Of a stretch of DNA of 8,606 nt, positions 1 through 7,093 are shown one piece after another; the first letter of the stretch is position 1, and the number at the start of each line of letters is the position of its first letter. The notes under the pieces were generated by a model. It was not told the DNA's origin. It ran no database searches and saw nothing but the letters and a program-made list of their open reading frames with translations. This stretch comes from Erysipelotrichaceae bacterium. GTDB lineage: Bacteria; Bacillota_I; Bacilli_A; Erysipelotrichales; Erysipelotrichaceae. Position numbers and translations under genes: made by a program. The stretch covers positions 1-8,606 of the forward strand of contig JAFWKS010000214.1 in the NCBI GenBank assembly GCA_017511325.1. Direction: 5' to 3'.

Positions 1-162
1 CCGATGCTGACGATACCTATCACTGAAGGCAAATCGCTTTCAGTAATCATCGAAGCAGCTGTTTCAACATATCTGCTCAATGCGCTGGGCTTCAATTCCA
101 ACGAAGATTTCAAGCGCCGTTACCGTGAAGAACTGCTTCAGAAAGGAGGAAAAACACTATGA
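1..162 (+). CDS. hprK: HPr kinase/phosphorylase, C-terminal end (5' truncated by window)
   Basis: The reading frame is open from base 1 to a TGA at 160-162 and gives the last 53 residues of HprK. The stretch LTIPITEGKSLSVIIEAA matches the conserved C-terminal region of the family (B. subtilis type LTIPVRPGRNLAVIIEVAA), followed by the usual variable charged tail. HprK is the cytoplasmic sensor enzyme of carbon catabolite control in Bacillota: it phosphorylates Ser46 of HPr and also removes the phosphate by phosphorolysis, releasing pyrophosphate. The Walker A and signature motifs lie upstream of the window and cannot be checked. Its stop overlaps the next start in an ATGA arrangement, which implies translational coupling with the lgt fusion gene. 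The hprK-lgt-ppaX order is known from B. subtilis and supports the call. Confidence 0.9.
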   Translation, partial: PMLTIPITEGKSLSVIIEAAVSTYLLNALGFNSNEDFKRRYREELLQKGGKTL

Positions 163-1619
163 GTTTCTTTCCAAACCCTCAGACATTCGTTTCTTTTTCC
201 ATCGGTACTTTGACTTTTGACATCAGATGGTATGCAATGCTTATCCTGACAGGAGCCTTCATTGCCTATCTGGTGATGAGAAAAAATCTGAAAGAGACAC
301 GTTACTTCGATATGGATTTCTTTGATTCCATATTCGTCTATACTCTCTGGGCAGGGATCATCGGAGCCAGGATCTGGTTCTGCGTATTCTACGATTTCAA
401 ATACTACTTCAGCAATCCTGCGGCGATCATCAGAGTCTGGGACGGCGGACTGGCGATTCAGGGCGGCCTGGTATTTGGAGCACTGTTTGCCTATTTCTAT
501 TGCCGAAAGAAGCACTATTCATTCTTGATGCTGGCTGATAACGTCCTGCCGGAAGTATTGATCGGTCAGGCTGTAGGAAGATGGGGCAATTTCGTAAACA
601 AGGAATGCCATGGTGCAGAAGTAAGTGAAGAATACTTCAACGGGATCCTTTCTTTCCTAAAGGAAGGCATGTATATAAACGGACACTATTATGAACCGTT
701 GTTCTTCTATGAATCATTGCTGTGTATCCTGGGTTTCTGTTTGATCTATTTCGTTTTAAGAAGATATCAGAACAAGCGTGGCGATCTCGCCTGGGCTTAT
801 ATGATGTGGTACGGTGTCATCCGTTTCTTCATTGAAGCAAGGAGGACCGACTCACTTTATCTGGGCAATCTCAAAATGGCTCAGCTTACTTCGATCACTT
901 TTCTGATCGTTGGACTTCTCGGCTATATCGGCATCCTTGATCGATTCATCAAAAAGCAAAAACCGACATTGATCTTTGATTTTGACGGCACTCTGGTGGA
1001 CACCAGAGAAAGCATCACCGAGGCTTATCGCTATTTGTTTAAAAAGTATTCTGATGAAACGAAGTTTACTCAAGAGATCAAAAACGAGATCATCGGACCG
1101 GCTTTGAGGGATCTTTTCCCTAAGTACTTCCCGGGCATCGATTACGATACGCTGTACAAGGATTACCGCGAAAGACAATCCGAGGTCTCAAAGACAGCCA
1201 ATCATCCGACTGAGCATTCTGTCGAACTGCTGAAGTCTCTTCATGAACAGGGCTATCATATCGGCATCGTTTCCACAAGATCCAAGGAAGGCATCGAAGG
1301 GATTCTTGATACTTTCGGTCTGAGAGGATATATCGATGATATCTGCGGATTGAAAGAAGTTGAAAAGCTCAAACCGGATCCTGAAGGGATCTTCTATCTT
1401 GTCAACCGCAACGGCTGGGAACACGATCTGATCATGATCGGCGATTCTTTGATGGATATAGGCTGCGGCAGCAATTACGGCGCCTATACAGTCGCCTATA
1501 TCTCTGATCCGCAAAGGGAAGAAGAACTCAAGGCGGCAGCAAACGAGACGATCATCTCTATGGATGAACTTTATGCCATCCTTAACAAGGACATCAGTTT
1601 TACCTATAACAAAAAATAG
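159..1619 (+). CDS. lgt: Lgt-PpaX fusion: prolipoprotein diacylglyceryl transferase joined to a HAD pyrophosphatase-like domain
   Basis: This single 486-residue protein has two domains. Residues 1-265 are Lgt, the membrane enzyme that moves diacylglyceryl from phosphatidylglycerol to the lipobox cysteine of prolipoproteins. About seven hydrophobic segments are visible, as is the family signature GRWGNFVNKECHG (140-152), with R141 at the place of E. coli R143, and the late RFFIEARRTD motif (222-231). Residue 101 is Gln in GGLAIQGG, where most Lgt proteins have His (E. coli H103). Residues 268-486 are a HAD-superfamily phosphatase: DFDGT with D274 and D276, motif II STR at 372-374, K405 in LKPDP, and GDSLMD with D429 and D433. 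Its length (~219) and position match B. subtilis PpaX, which hydrolyses pyrophosphate. Lgt normally ends on the cytoplasmic side, so the phosphatase should face the cytosol. SD AAAGGAGGA at 142-150 precedes the ATG by 8 bases. PpaX specificity is inferred from gene order; another HAD activity is possible. Confidence 0.93.
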   Translation: MSFFPNPQTFVSFSIGTLTFDIRWYAMLILTGAFIAYLVMRKNLKETRYFDMDFFDSIFVYTLWAGIIGARIWFCVFYDFKYYFSNPAAIIRVWDGGLAIQGGLVFGALFAYFYCRKKHYSFLMLADNVLPEVLIGQAVGRWGNFVNKECHGAEVSEEYFNGILSFLKEGMYINGHYYEPLFFYESLLCILGFCLIYFVLRRYQNKRGDLAWAYMMWYGVIRFFIEARRTDSLYLGNLKMAQLTSITFLIVGLLGYIGILDRFIKKQKPTLIFDFDGTLVDTRESITEAYRYLFKKYSDETKFTQEIKNEIIGPALRDLFPKYFPGIDYDTLYKDYRERQSEVSKTANHPTEHSVELLKSLHEQGYHIGIVSTRSKEGIEGILDTFGLRGYIDDICGLKEVEKLKPDPEGIFYLVNRNGWEHDLIMIGDSLMDIGCGSNYGAYTVAYISDPQREEELKAAANETIISMDELYAILNKDISFTYNKK

Positions 1620-1641
1620 AGAGATTTCTCTATTTTTTCTT
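1611..1641 (+). terminator. Intrinsic terminator on the lgt-ppaX stop codon
   Basis: A perfect 12-bp stem is formed by AAAAAATAGAGA (1611-1622) and TCTCTATTTTTT (1627-1638), with loop GATT and further T residues to 1641. The TAG stop of the fusion gene (1617-1619) lies in the 5' arm. The stem is AT-rich, so termination may be partial, but the T-run is good. The symmetric A/T flanks would also work on the other strand. Confidence 0.75.
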
Positions 1642-1661
1642 TTAATAGTTGCATATATGAG

Positions 1662-1667
1662 TATAAT
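1662..1667 (+). promoter_or_regulatory. -10 box of the upp promoter
   Basis: A consensus TATAAT lies 24 bases before the upp start codon and directly downstream of the preceding terminator, which is where an independent upp promoter is expected. No good -35 hexamer is present at 16-18 bases; the sequence there is the T-rich tail of the terminator. The transcript would have a short leader of about 16-18 bases containing the SD. Confidence 0.55.
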
Positions 1668-1690
1668 AGGGGAAGGATACGGAGGTATTT

Positions 1691-2311
1691 ATGGTAACAG
1701 TATTAAATCATCCACTTATCACACACAAACTGGCTATCATGCGTATGGAGGAGACGGGACACAAGGATTTCAGAGAGAACCTTGATGAGATCGCTTCTTT
1801 AATGGCTTACGAAGTATGTCGCGATCTGCCGGTCAAAGATGTAACAGTAAAAACACCGATGGGTCTATGCAATACAAAGATGCTGGATACGGAAGTCATT
1901 CTGGTGCCGATCCTCAGAGCAGGCATGGGCCTGGTCAACGGCATCATGGACCTGATGCCTACCGCCAAGGTCGGCTTCATCGGTCTGTACCGCGATGAGA
2001 AGACTCTGGAACCGGTTGAATATTTTGCGAAGTTCCCTAAGGAACTTACGGAAGGCATCGTTCTTGTGCTCGATCCGATGCTGGCAACAGGCGGAAGTGC
2101 GATCGCTGCAGTGGACATGATCAAAAGAAGAGGTGCTAAAAATATCAAGATGGTATGTCTGGTCGGTGCTCCAGAAGGCGTTGAAGCCTTTGAAAAAGCT
2201 CATCCGGATGTCGATCTGTATATGGCTGCTTTGGATGATCACCTCAACGATATCGGCTACATCGTACCTGGTTTAGGCGATGCGGGCGACAGGATCTACG
2301 GAACAAAATAA
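1691..2311 (+). CDS. upp: Uracil phosphoribosyltransferase
   Basis: Upp makes UMP and pyrophosphate from uracil and PRPP, the main uracil salvage step, in the cytoplasm. The 206-residue product has the full family length and all the hallmark segments: [10 protein letters not shown] (73-82), [12 protein letters not shown] (100-111), the PRPP-binding loop [10 protein letters not shown] (128-137), and the uracil-binding C-terminus [13 protein letters not shown] (189-201). The start is fixed by GGAGG at 1681-1685, five bases before the ATG. The gene sits alone between two terminators with its own -10 box, so it is probably monocistronic. There is no PyrR-type attenuator in its short leader. Nothing is missing or disrupted, and the assignment is near certain. 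Confidence 0.98.
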   Translation: MVTVLNHPLITHKLAIMRMEETGHKDFRENLDEIASLMAYEVCRDLPVKDVTVKTPMGLCNTKMLDTEVILVPILRAGMGLVNGIMDLMPTAKVGFIGLYRDEKTLEPVEYFAKFPKELTEGIVLVLDPMLATGGSAIAAVDMIKRRGAKNIKMVCLVGAPEGVEAFEKAHPDVDLYMAALDDHLNDIGYIVPGLGDAGDRIYGTK

Positions 2312-2315
2312 ACAT

Positions 2316-2376
2316 AAAAAAGGGACTTGGTGAAGTCCTGATGATCAGATCATCAGACTCAAGAGTCCCTTTATTT
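2316..2376. terminator. Bidirectional multi-hairpin terminator between upp and the convergent membrane-protein gene
   Basis: An outer stem AAAGGGACT (2319-2327) pairs perfectly with AGTCCCTTT (2364-2372), flanked by an A-run on one side and TTTATTTT on the other, so it can stop transcription from both strands. Inside are three more perfect inverted repeats: GGACTT/AAGTCC (2323-2328, 2333-2338), CTGATGAT/ATCATCAG (2338-2345, 2349-2356) and ACTC/GAGT (2357-2360, 2363-2366). The stop codon of the minus-strand gene (2371-2373) overlaps the 3' arm. Confidence 0.85.
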
Positions 2377-2718
2377 TAGCTTCAGATTTTTAAGAGAACC
2401 TGAATTCTTGATAGCTGCAGTAGCTATCGAATTCACTATCGTATTATTCTTCTTCCGGTTTTTTCTAACATCTTTCGCAAAGCCGAAGATCGCCAGCACC
2501 GCAAGCATGAAGGAGTAGCTGTTCTTGCTTTGAGATATTCTTTCAGCTTTGGCTGATGCATCATTTATCCTTTCACTGATGGATTCAAGCTTCGGGCTCA
2601 TACCTTTGAGCTGCTTCAAGATAGCAATCAGCTTCATCAGCAGGACAACGCTTACGGCAATGATCGCAGCTATCAGCGGGATATAGACATAGATTGAGTA
2701 CTGTTTTATTATCTCCAT
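2371..2718 (-). CDS. Small membrane protein of unknown function
   Basis: I do not recognise this 115-residue protein. It has a strongly hydrophobic N-terminal helix (about residues 9-35), a charged, probably amphipathic helical stretch (36-66, with MSPKLESISERINDASAKAE resembling a short coiled coil), a second shorter hydrophobic segment (68-81), and then a basic patch AKDVRKNRKKNN (81-92) ending in KLK. The layout suggests an inner-membrane protein with a soluble coil and a basic, cytoplasm-facing tail. The ATG lies only 4 bases after the yigZ stop, and no strong SD is visible, only AAGG inside the end of yigZ, so translation is probably coupled to yigZ. Codon use and GC resemble its neighbours. 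No enzymatic motif is visible, and a role linked to YigZ is only a guess from the operon. Confidence 0.75.
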   Translation of the reverse strand: MEIIKQYSIYVYIPLIAAIIAVSVVLLMKLIAILKQLKGMSPKLESISERINDASAKAERISQSKNSYSFMLAVLAIFGFAKDVRKNRKKNNTIVNSIATAAIKNSGSLKNLKLK

Positions 2719-2722
2719 ACTT

Positions 2723-3319
2723 TTATTTTACTACCTTTTCGATCGTTTTTTCGCCGATAAGTTCAGGCTCAAGTCCTTTGGTGTATTCTTTGATCGTTTC
2801 CCGCTTTTTTTCATCATCTAAAGCAAAGACGAAATAGACATCTTCATCATATCTGATCTCGTCGATGATCGCATTTTTTCTCAGATAGTGTTCAATCCTG
2901 TTGGCAGCTTCATAGGAAAGCCTTAGTTCATAAAGAGGGTAGCTGTATTCCTCAACGATCACAGCCTTCCTGATGCATTCACTGACAGCACTTGAATAGG
3001 CTCTGATCAGTCCTCCGGCTCCCAGTTTGATCCCGCCGAAATAGCGCACGACCAGGGCACACATCTGGTTCAGTTCATTCATCTTCAAAGCATTCAATAT
3101 CGGAGCTCCGGCAGTTCCGGCCGGTTCTCCATCGTCAGATGAGCGCTGGATATTGTCACAGATCATCGCCGAGCAGACATGGGTCGCATCATAGTGTTTT
3201 TTTCTGATCGAAGCAAGGTATTCACGGTACTCTTCTTCACTTTTGATATGCTTCATATAGCATATAAAACGGGATTTTTCAATGATGATCGTATTGTTTT
3301 CTTCCTTGGCGAAATACAT
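2723..3319 (-). CDS. YigZ/IMPACT family protein (UPF0029)
   Basis: The 198-residue product carries the signature segments of the YigZ/YvyE/IMPACT family: KSRFIC near the start (15-20), DDGEPAGTAGAPIL (62-75) and VVRYFGGIKLGAGGLIRAY (90-108). A C-terminal ferredoxin-like domain (DUF1949 position) follows at about 130-198. Eukaryotic IMPACT regulates translation through GCN2; the bacterial role is not well defined. The start at 3317-3319 is preferred to an upstream in-frame start at 3484 because family members begin about ten residues before the SRF motif. The 55-residue extension would also be antisense to a small plus-strand gene and has no homology-like features. A minus-strand -10-like TACAAT lies only six bases upstream of the ATG, so the mRNA may be nearly leaderless. 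It is followed after 4 bases by the small membrane-protein gene. Confidence 0.93.
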   Translation of the reverse strand: MYFAKEENNTIIIEKSRFICYMKHIKSEEEYREYLASIRKKHYDATHVCSAMICDNIQRSSDDGEPAGTAGAPILNALKMNELNQMCALVVRYFGGIKLGAGGLIRAYSSAVSECIRKAVIVEEYSYPLYELRLSYEAANRIEHYLRKNAIIDEIRYDEDVYFVFALDDEKKRETIKEYTKGLEPELIGEKTIEKVVK

Positions 3320-3324
3320 AACTC

Positions 3325-3354
3325 TATTGTAGAAAAATTGTGGTAAAATTGGAA
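3325..3354 (-). promoter_or_regulatory. Candidate promoter for yigZ
   Basis: On the minus strand TTTCCA (3349-3354) and TACAAT (3325-3330) are separated by 18 bases. The -10 is close to consensus and the -35 is weak. The expected start point falls at or next to the yigZ ATG (3319), implying a leaderless or very short leader. It overlaps the divergent plus-strand promoter at 3341-3349. Confidence 0.45.
3341..3349 (+). promoter_or_regulatory. Extended -10 promoter for the 45-codon gene
   Basis: TGGTAAAAT is an extended -10 element (TGnTAnAAT type) at 3341-3349 and lies 22 bases upstream of the small gene's ATG. There is no convincing -35, which extended -10 promoters tolerate. The predicted start point, near 3355-3357, gives a short leader that carries the SD. 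Confidence 0.5.
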
Positions 3355-3358
3355 ACTG

Positions 3359-3363
3359 TGAGG
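3359..3363 (+). promoter_or_regulatory. Ribosome binding site of the 45-codon gene
   Basis: TGAGG ends eight bases before the ATG at 3372, an appropriate distance for an SD. It is the main reason to accept this very short reading frame as translated. Confidence 0.5.
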
Positions 3364-3371
3364 TTTTGAAA

Positions 3372-3509
3372 ATGCGCAGTTTAGAAGAAATTTTATCAGA
3401 ACTCAATGCCGCTGAAAAGGAATATGAAAACAAATGCCACAAGTACGGCATCGAGGAGACAGTCAAAAAGAAAAGAAGTGGCAATAATCATGAAGAAGGC
3501 AAAGAATAA
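3372..3509 (+). CDS. Small charged protein, 45 residues, unknown function
   Basis: This short reading frame runs from ATG at 3372 to TAA at 3507-3509. I do not recognise the product. It begins MRSLEEILSELNAAEKEY, a regular amphipathic helix with Leu/Ile at spacings of three to four, continues through a Lys/Glu-rich middle with one Cys (residue 22), and ends in a polar tail. Support for it being real comes from the whole cassette: an extended -10 box, a TGAGG SD eight bases upstream of the ATG, and an intrinsic terminator whose 5' arm covers the last codons. It is read divergently from yigZ and lies directly before pgk, whose own -10 box follows the terminator. The product is cytoplasmic, with no signal peptide or membrane segment. 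Confidence 0.6.
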   Translation: MRSLEEILSELNAAEKEYENKCHKYGIEETVKKKRSGNNHEEGKE

Positions 3510-3520
3510 GCCTTCTTTTT
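3493..3520 (+). terminator. Intrinsic terminator of the 45-codon gene
   Basis: AAGAAGGC (3493-3500) pairs perfectly with GCCTTCTT (3510-3517), with a 9-base loop that contains the TAA stop, followed by a T-run to 3520. It separates the small gene from the pgk operon, although read-through into pgk is possible. Confidence 0.75.
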
Positions 3521-3524
3521 GTTA

Positions 3525-3530
3525 TATAAT
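3525..3530 (+). promoter_or_regulatory. -10 box of the pgk-tpiA-eno operon
   Basis: A consensus TATAAT sits just past the preceding terminator and 30 bases before the pgk ATG. No recognisable -35 is found at the expected distance, where the terminator stem lies. The promoter call therefore rests on one box and its position. Confidence 0.45.
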
Positions 3531-3544
3531 TATTGTGTAATTCA

Positions 3545-3550
3545 GGAGGA
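3545..3550 (+). promoter_or_regulatory. Ribosome binding site deciding the pgk start
   Basis: GGAGGA lies ten bases before the ATG at 3561. It excludes the in-frame alternative at 3519, which has no SD, would start upstream of the -10 box at 3525, and would add 14 residues not seen in the family. Confidence 0.8.
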
Positions 3551-3560
3551 AAGTTTTGTT

Positions 3561-4781
3561 ATGGCTAAAAAGCTAGTTACAGATTTAGATGTGGCCGGTA
3601 AGAAGGTCATCGTCAGAGTTGACTTCAACGTTCCACATAAAGGTGATGTGATCACTGATGACAACAGAGTTGTCGCCGCATTGCCGACGATCAAGTATTT
3701 ACTTGAAAATAATGCAAAGGTTATCTTGCTGTCTCACTTAGGAAAGATCGATTACAAGAAGACTGAAGAAGAGATCGCAGAAGCCAAGAAAAAGAACGAT
3801 ATGGCTATCGTTGCGAAGTGTCTGCAGGCTCATCTGCCAGAAAATAAGGTCATCTTCGTTGATGCTACAAGAGGTGCTGCACTTGAAGATGCTATCGCTG
3901 CTATGAAAGAGGGCGAAGTAGTTCTGATGCAGAATACCAGATATGAAAAGGGCGAATCAAAGAATGATGAAGAACTTGGCAAATACTGGGCTTCATTAGG
4001 TGATCTGTTCGTTGAAGATGCATTCGGTTCAGTACACAGAGCTCATGCTTCTACAGTGGGTATTCCTACACACCTTCCAAGTGCTGCAGGTTTCCTGGTA
4101 GAAAAAGAATTGAAGTTCTTGGGCGATGCTGTTGAAAATCCGGTAAGACCGTTCGTAGGTATCTTAGGCGGTGCCAAGGTTGCAGATAAGCTTAAAGTCA
4201 TTGACAACCTGCTGGAAAAATGTGACACGCTGATCATCGGCGGTGGTATGGCTTACACATTCCTGAAGGCTCAGGGCATGGAAGTCGGTGAATCACTGGT
4301 AGATGATGAAAAAGTAGAATACTGTGGACAGATGCTTGAAAAAGCAAAATCCCTGAATAAGGAACTCCTGCTCCCTGTCGATACAGTTGTAGCAGACAAT
4401 TTCCCTGATCCAATCGATGGTCCGATCGAAACAGAGGTTGTCGATTCTGACAAGATCCCGGCAGACAAGCAGGGTCTCGATATCGGTCCTAAGACTGCCG
4501 CTCTTTTTGCCGAGAAGGTAAAACAGGCCAAGACTGTCGTATGGAACGGACCAATGGGCGTCTTTGAAAATCCGACTCTGGCTAAAGGCACAAACGAAGT
4601 AGCCAAGGCTTTAGCAGAAACTGAAGGCACAACGATCATCGGCGGTGGCGACTCAGCTGCAGCGATCAAGCAGTTAGGCTATGCCGACAGAGTAAGCCAT
4701 GTTTCAACCGGTGGCGGTGCATCTCTTGAATTCCTCGAGGGCAACGGTCTGCCTGGCGTTGATATCATTAACGAGAAATAA
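3561..4781 (+). CDS. pgk: Phosphoglycerate kinase
   Basis: Pgk transfers phosphate from 1,3-bisphosphoglycerate to ADP, the first ATP-yielding step of lower glycolysis, in the cytoplasm. The 406-residue protein starts MAKKLVTDLD and shows the family segments in order: RVDFNVP (19-25), R37, HLGK (59-62), NTRYEKGE (125-132), FGSVHRAHAS (155-164), ILGGAKVADKL (201-211), WNGPMGVFE (328-336) and GGGDSAAA (361-368). It is slightly longer than the usual 394-400 residues because of a charged insertion, KIDYKKTEEEIAEAKKK, at 62-78 after the HLGK loop. The Lys in HLGK, instead of Arg, also occurs in staphylococcal and streptococcal enzymes. It is the first gene of a tight operon: its stop overlaps the SD of tpiA. 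Confidence 0.98.
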   Translation: MAKKLVTDLDVAGKKVIVRVDFNVPHKGDVITDDNRVVAALPTIKYLLENNAKVILLSHLGKIDYKKTEEEIAEAKKKNDMAIVAKCLQAHLPENKVIFVDATRGAALEDAIAAMKEGEVVLMQNTRYEKGESKNDEELGKYWASLGDLFVEDAFGSVHRAHASTVGIPTHLPSAAGFLVEKELKFLGDAVENPVRPFVGILGGAKVADKLKVIDNLLEKCDTLIIGGGMAYTFLKAQGMEVGESLVDDEKVEYCGQMLEKAKSLNKELLLPVDTVVADNFPDPIDGPIETEVVDSDKIPADKQGLDIGPKTAALFAEKVKQAKTVVWNGPMGVFENPTLAKGTNEVAKALAETEGTTIIGGGDSAAAIKQLGYADRVSHVSTGGGASLEFLEGNGLPGVDIINEK

Positions 4782-4790
4782 GGAGGGCAA

Positions 4791-5540
4791 ATGAGAAAAC
4801 CTATTATTGTTGGTAACTGGAAAATGAATAAAACTCCTTCTGAAGCTCTTGAATTCATGAAGGGTATTGAAGAAGTTCTTACCGGCAAGGAAGCTGCTGA
4901 CTACGGTGTCGGTGCTCCTTACGTTGATCTGGATGTCTGTGTAAAGAACGCAAAGAATCTGATCATCGCTGCTGAAAACTGCAACGAAAAGGATTCAGGC
5001 GCCTTCACAGGTGAAGTATCTGTTCCGATGCTCAAGGAAGTCGGCATCACATACTGCATCATCGGTCACTCCGAGAGAAGAACTTACTATAACGAAACAA
5101 ATGAAGCCTGCGCTCTTAAAGCCAAGAGACTGCTGGCTGACAACATCATTCCGATCCTGTGCATCGGCGAGACCGAAGCTGAATACGATGCCGGCAAGAC
5201 TGCCGATGTCATCAAGACACAGCTGGCTGGTTCTTTAGCCGGACTTACAGCTGAAGAAGTTGCCAAGATGGTCATTGCTTATGAACCGATCTGGGCTATC
5301 GGTACCGGCAAGTCAGCAACCAAGGAGATCGCCGAAGACTGCTGCAAACTGGTAAGAGATACCGTAAAGGCTTTATATGATGAAACAACAGGCGAAGCGG
5401 TCAGGATTCAGTATGGCGGCTCAGTAAAGCCTAACAATATTAAAGAATACATGGCTTGTGAAGATATCGATGGTGCTTTGATCGGTGGTGCTTCATTAAA
5501 AGTGGATTCATTCAAAGAAATAATTGACGCTACGAAATAG
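4791..5540 (+). CDS. tpiA: Triosephosphate isomerase
   Basis: TpiA interconverts dihydroxyacetone phosphate and glyceraldehyde 3-phosphate. The 249-residue product has normal length and all catalytic elements: N9 and K11 in GNWKMN, H93 in IGHSERR, the base E165 in AYEPIWAIGTGK (163-174, including the mobile loop), and the phosphate-binding YGGSVKPNN (208-216) and GALIGGASL (228-236). The dimer-interface segment reads AENCNEKDSGAFTGE, where AQN is more usual. The SD AGGAGGG (4781-4787) overlaps the pgk stop, and the intergenic gap is only nine bases, so the gene is co-transcribed and probably coupled to pgk. The eno gene follows after 15 bases. Confidence 0.98.
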   Translation: MRKPIIVGNWKMNKTPSEALEFMKGIEEVLTGKEAADYGVGAPYVDLDVCVKNAKNLIIAAENCNEKDSGAFTGEVSVPMLKEVGITYCIIGHSERRTYYNETNEACALKAKRLLADNIIPILCIGETEAEYDAGKTADVIKTQLAGSLAGLTAEEVAKMVIAYEPIWAIGTGKSATKEIAEDCCKLVRDTVKALYDETTGEAVRIQYGGSVKPNNIKEYMACEDIDGALIGGASLKVDSFKEIIDATK

Positions 5541-6854
<1,314 letters not shown>

Positions 6855-6867
6855 TAAAAACAACAAT

Positions 6868-6935
6868 AAAAGGGCAGTTGCATAAATCTTGTGATCAAAG
6901 ATCAAAAGATGAATGGGGCGACAGCCCTTTTTTTT
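6868..6935 (+). terminator. Terminator of the glycolytic operon, with nested and alternative hairpins
   Basis: The outer stem AAAAGGGC (6868-6875) pairs with GCCCTTTT (6924-6931), followed by T residues to 6935. Inside, ATCTT/AAGAT (6886-6890, 6906-6910) encloses TGATC/GATCA (6892-6896, 6900-6904). GGGC (6916-6919) can instead pair with GCCC (6924-6927) around a GACA loop, giving a compact terminator that competes with the outer stem. Confidence 0.85.
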
Positions 6936-7093
6936 ATGCTGATCTTTCTATGACTTGATGAATACTCATGATGTTTAAAAGAATAGCTGTATGCAAAAAA
7001 ACATCTAGAAAAACTGGACAATGCAAAAAACCTGGCGATCTTATTTTCCTTTATCATGTCCCTGAAAGTCTTTGTTTTTCCCTTACCCTTCTC

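Noticed and set aside
138..515. 125-codon minus-strand frame opposite lgt
   Set aside because: It is an antisense shadow of a conserved membrane enzyme, with no SD and no recognisable motif.
1640..1690. Possible PyrR- or riboswitch-type control of upp
   Set aside because: Only about 24 bases separate the -10 box from the ATG, too short for an attenuator; the hairpin before it belongs to the previous gene's terminator.
3320..3484. Upstream 55-residue extension of the yigZ reading frame on the minus strand
   Set aside because: Family members start at the Met at 3319. The extension is antisense to the K/E-rich small gene, which explains its Phe/Ser/Leu-rich look, and it crosses the likely promoter.
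3519..3560. Earlier in-frame start for pgk adding 14 residues
   Set aside because: It has no SD and begins inside the terminator and -10 region; GGAGGA at 3545-3550 clearly serves the ATG at 3561.
3735..3746. HLGK in Pgk instead of HLGR, first considered a damaged substrate site
   Set aside because: Lys at this place is common in staphylococcal and streptococcal phosphoglycerate kinases, and all other motifs are intact.
6902..7057. 51-codon minus-strand frame in the spacer after eno
   Set aside because: It has no properly spaced SD, runs into the eno terminator, and its Phe/Ser/Lys-rich product is what AT-rich spacer DNA gives by chance.
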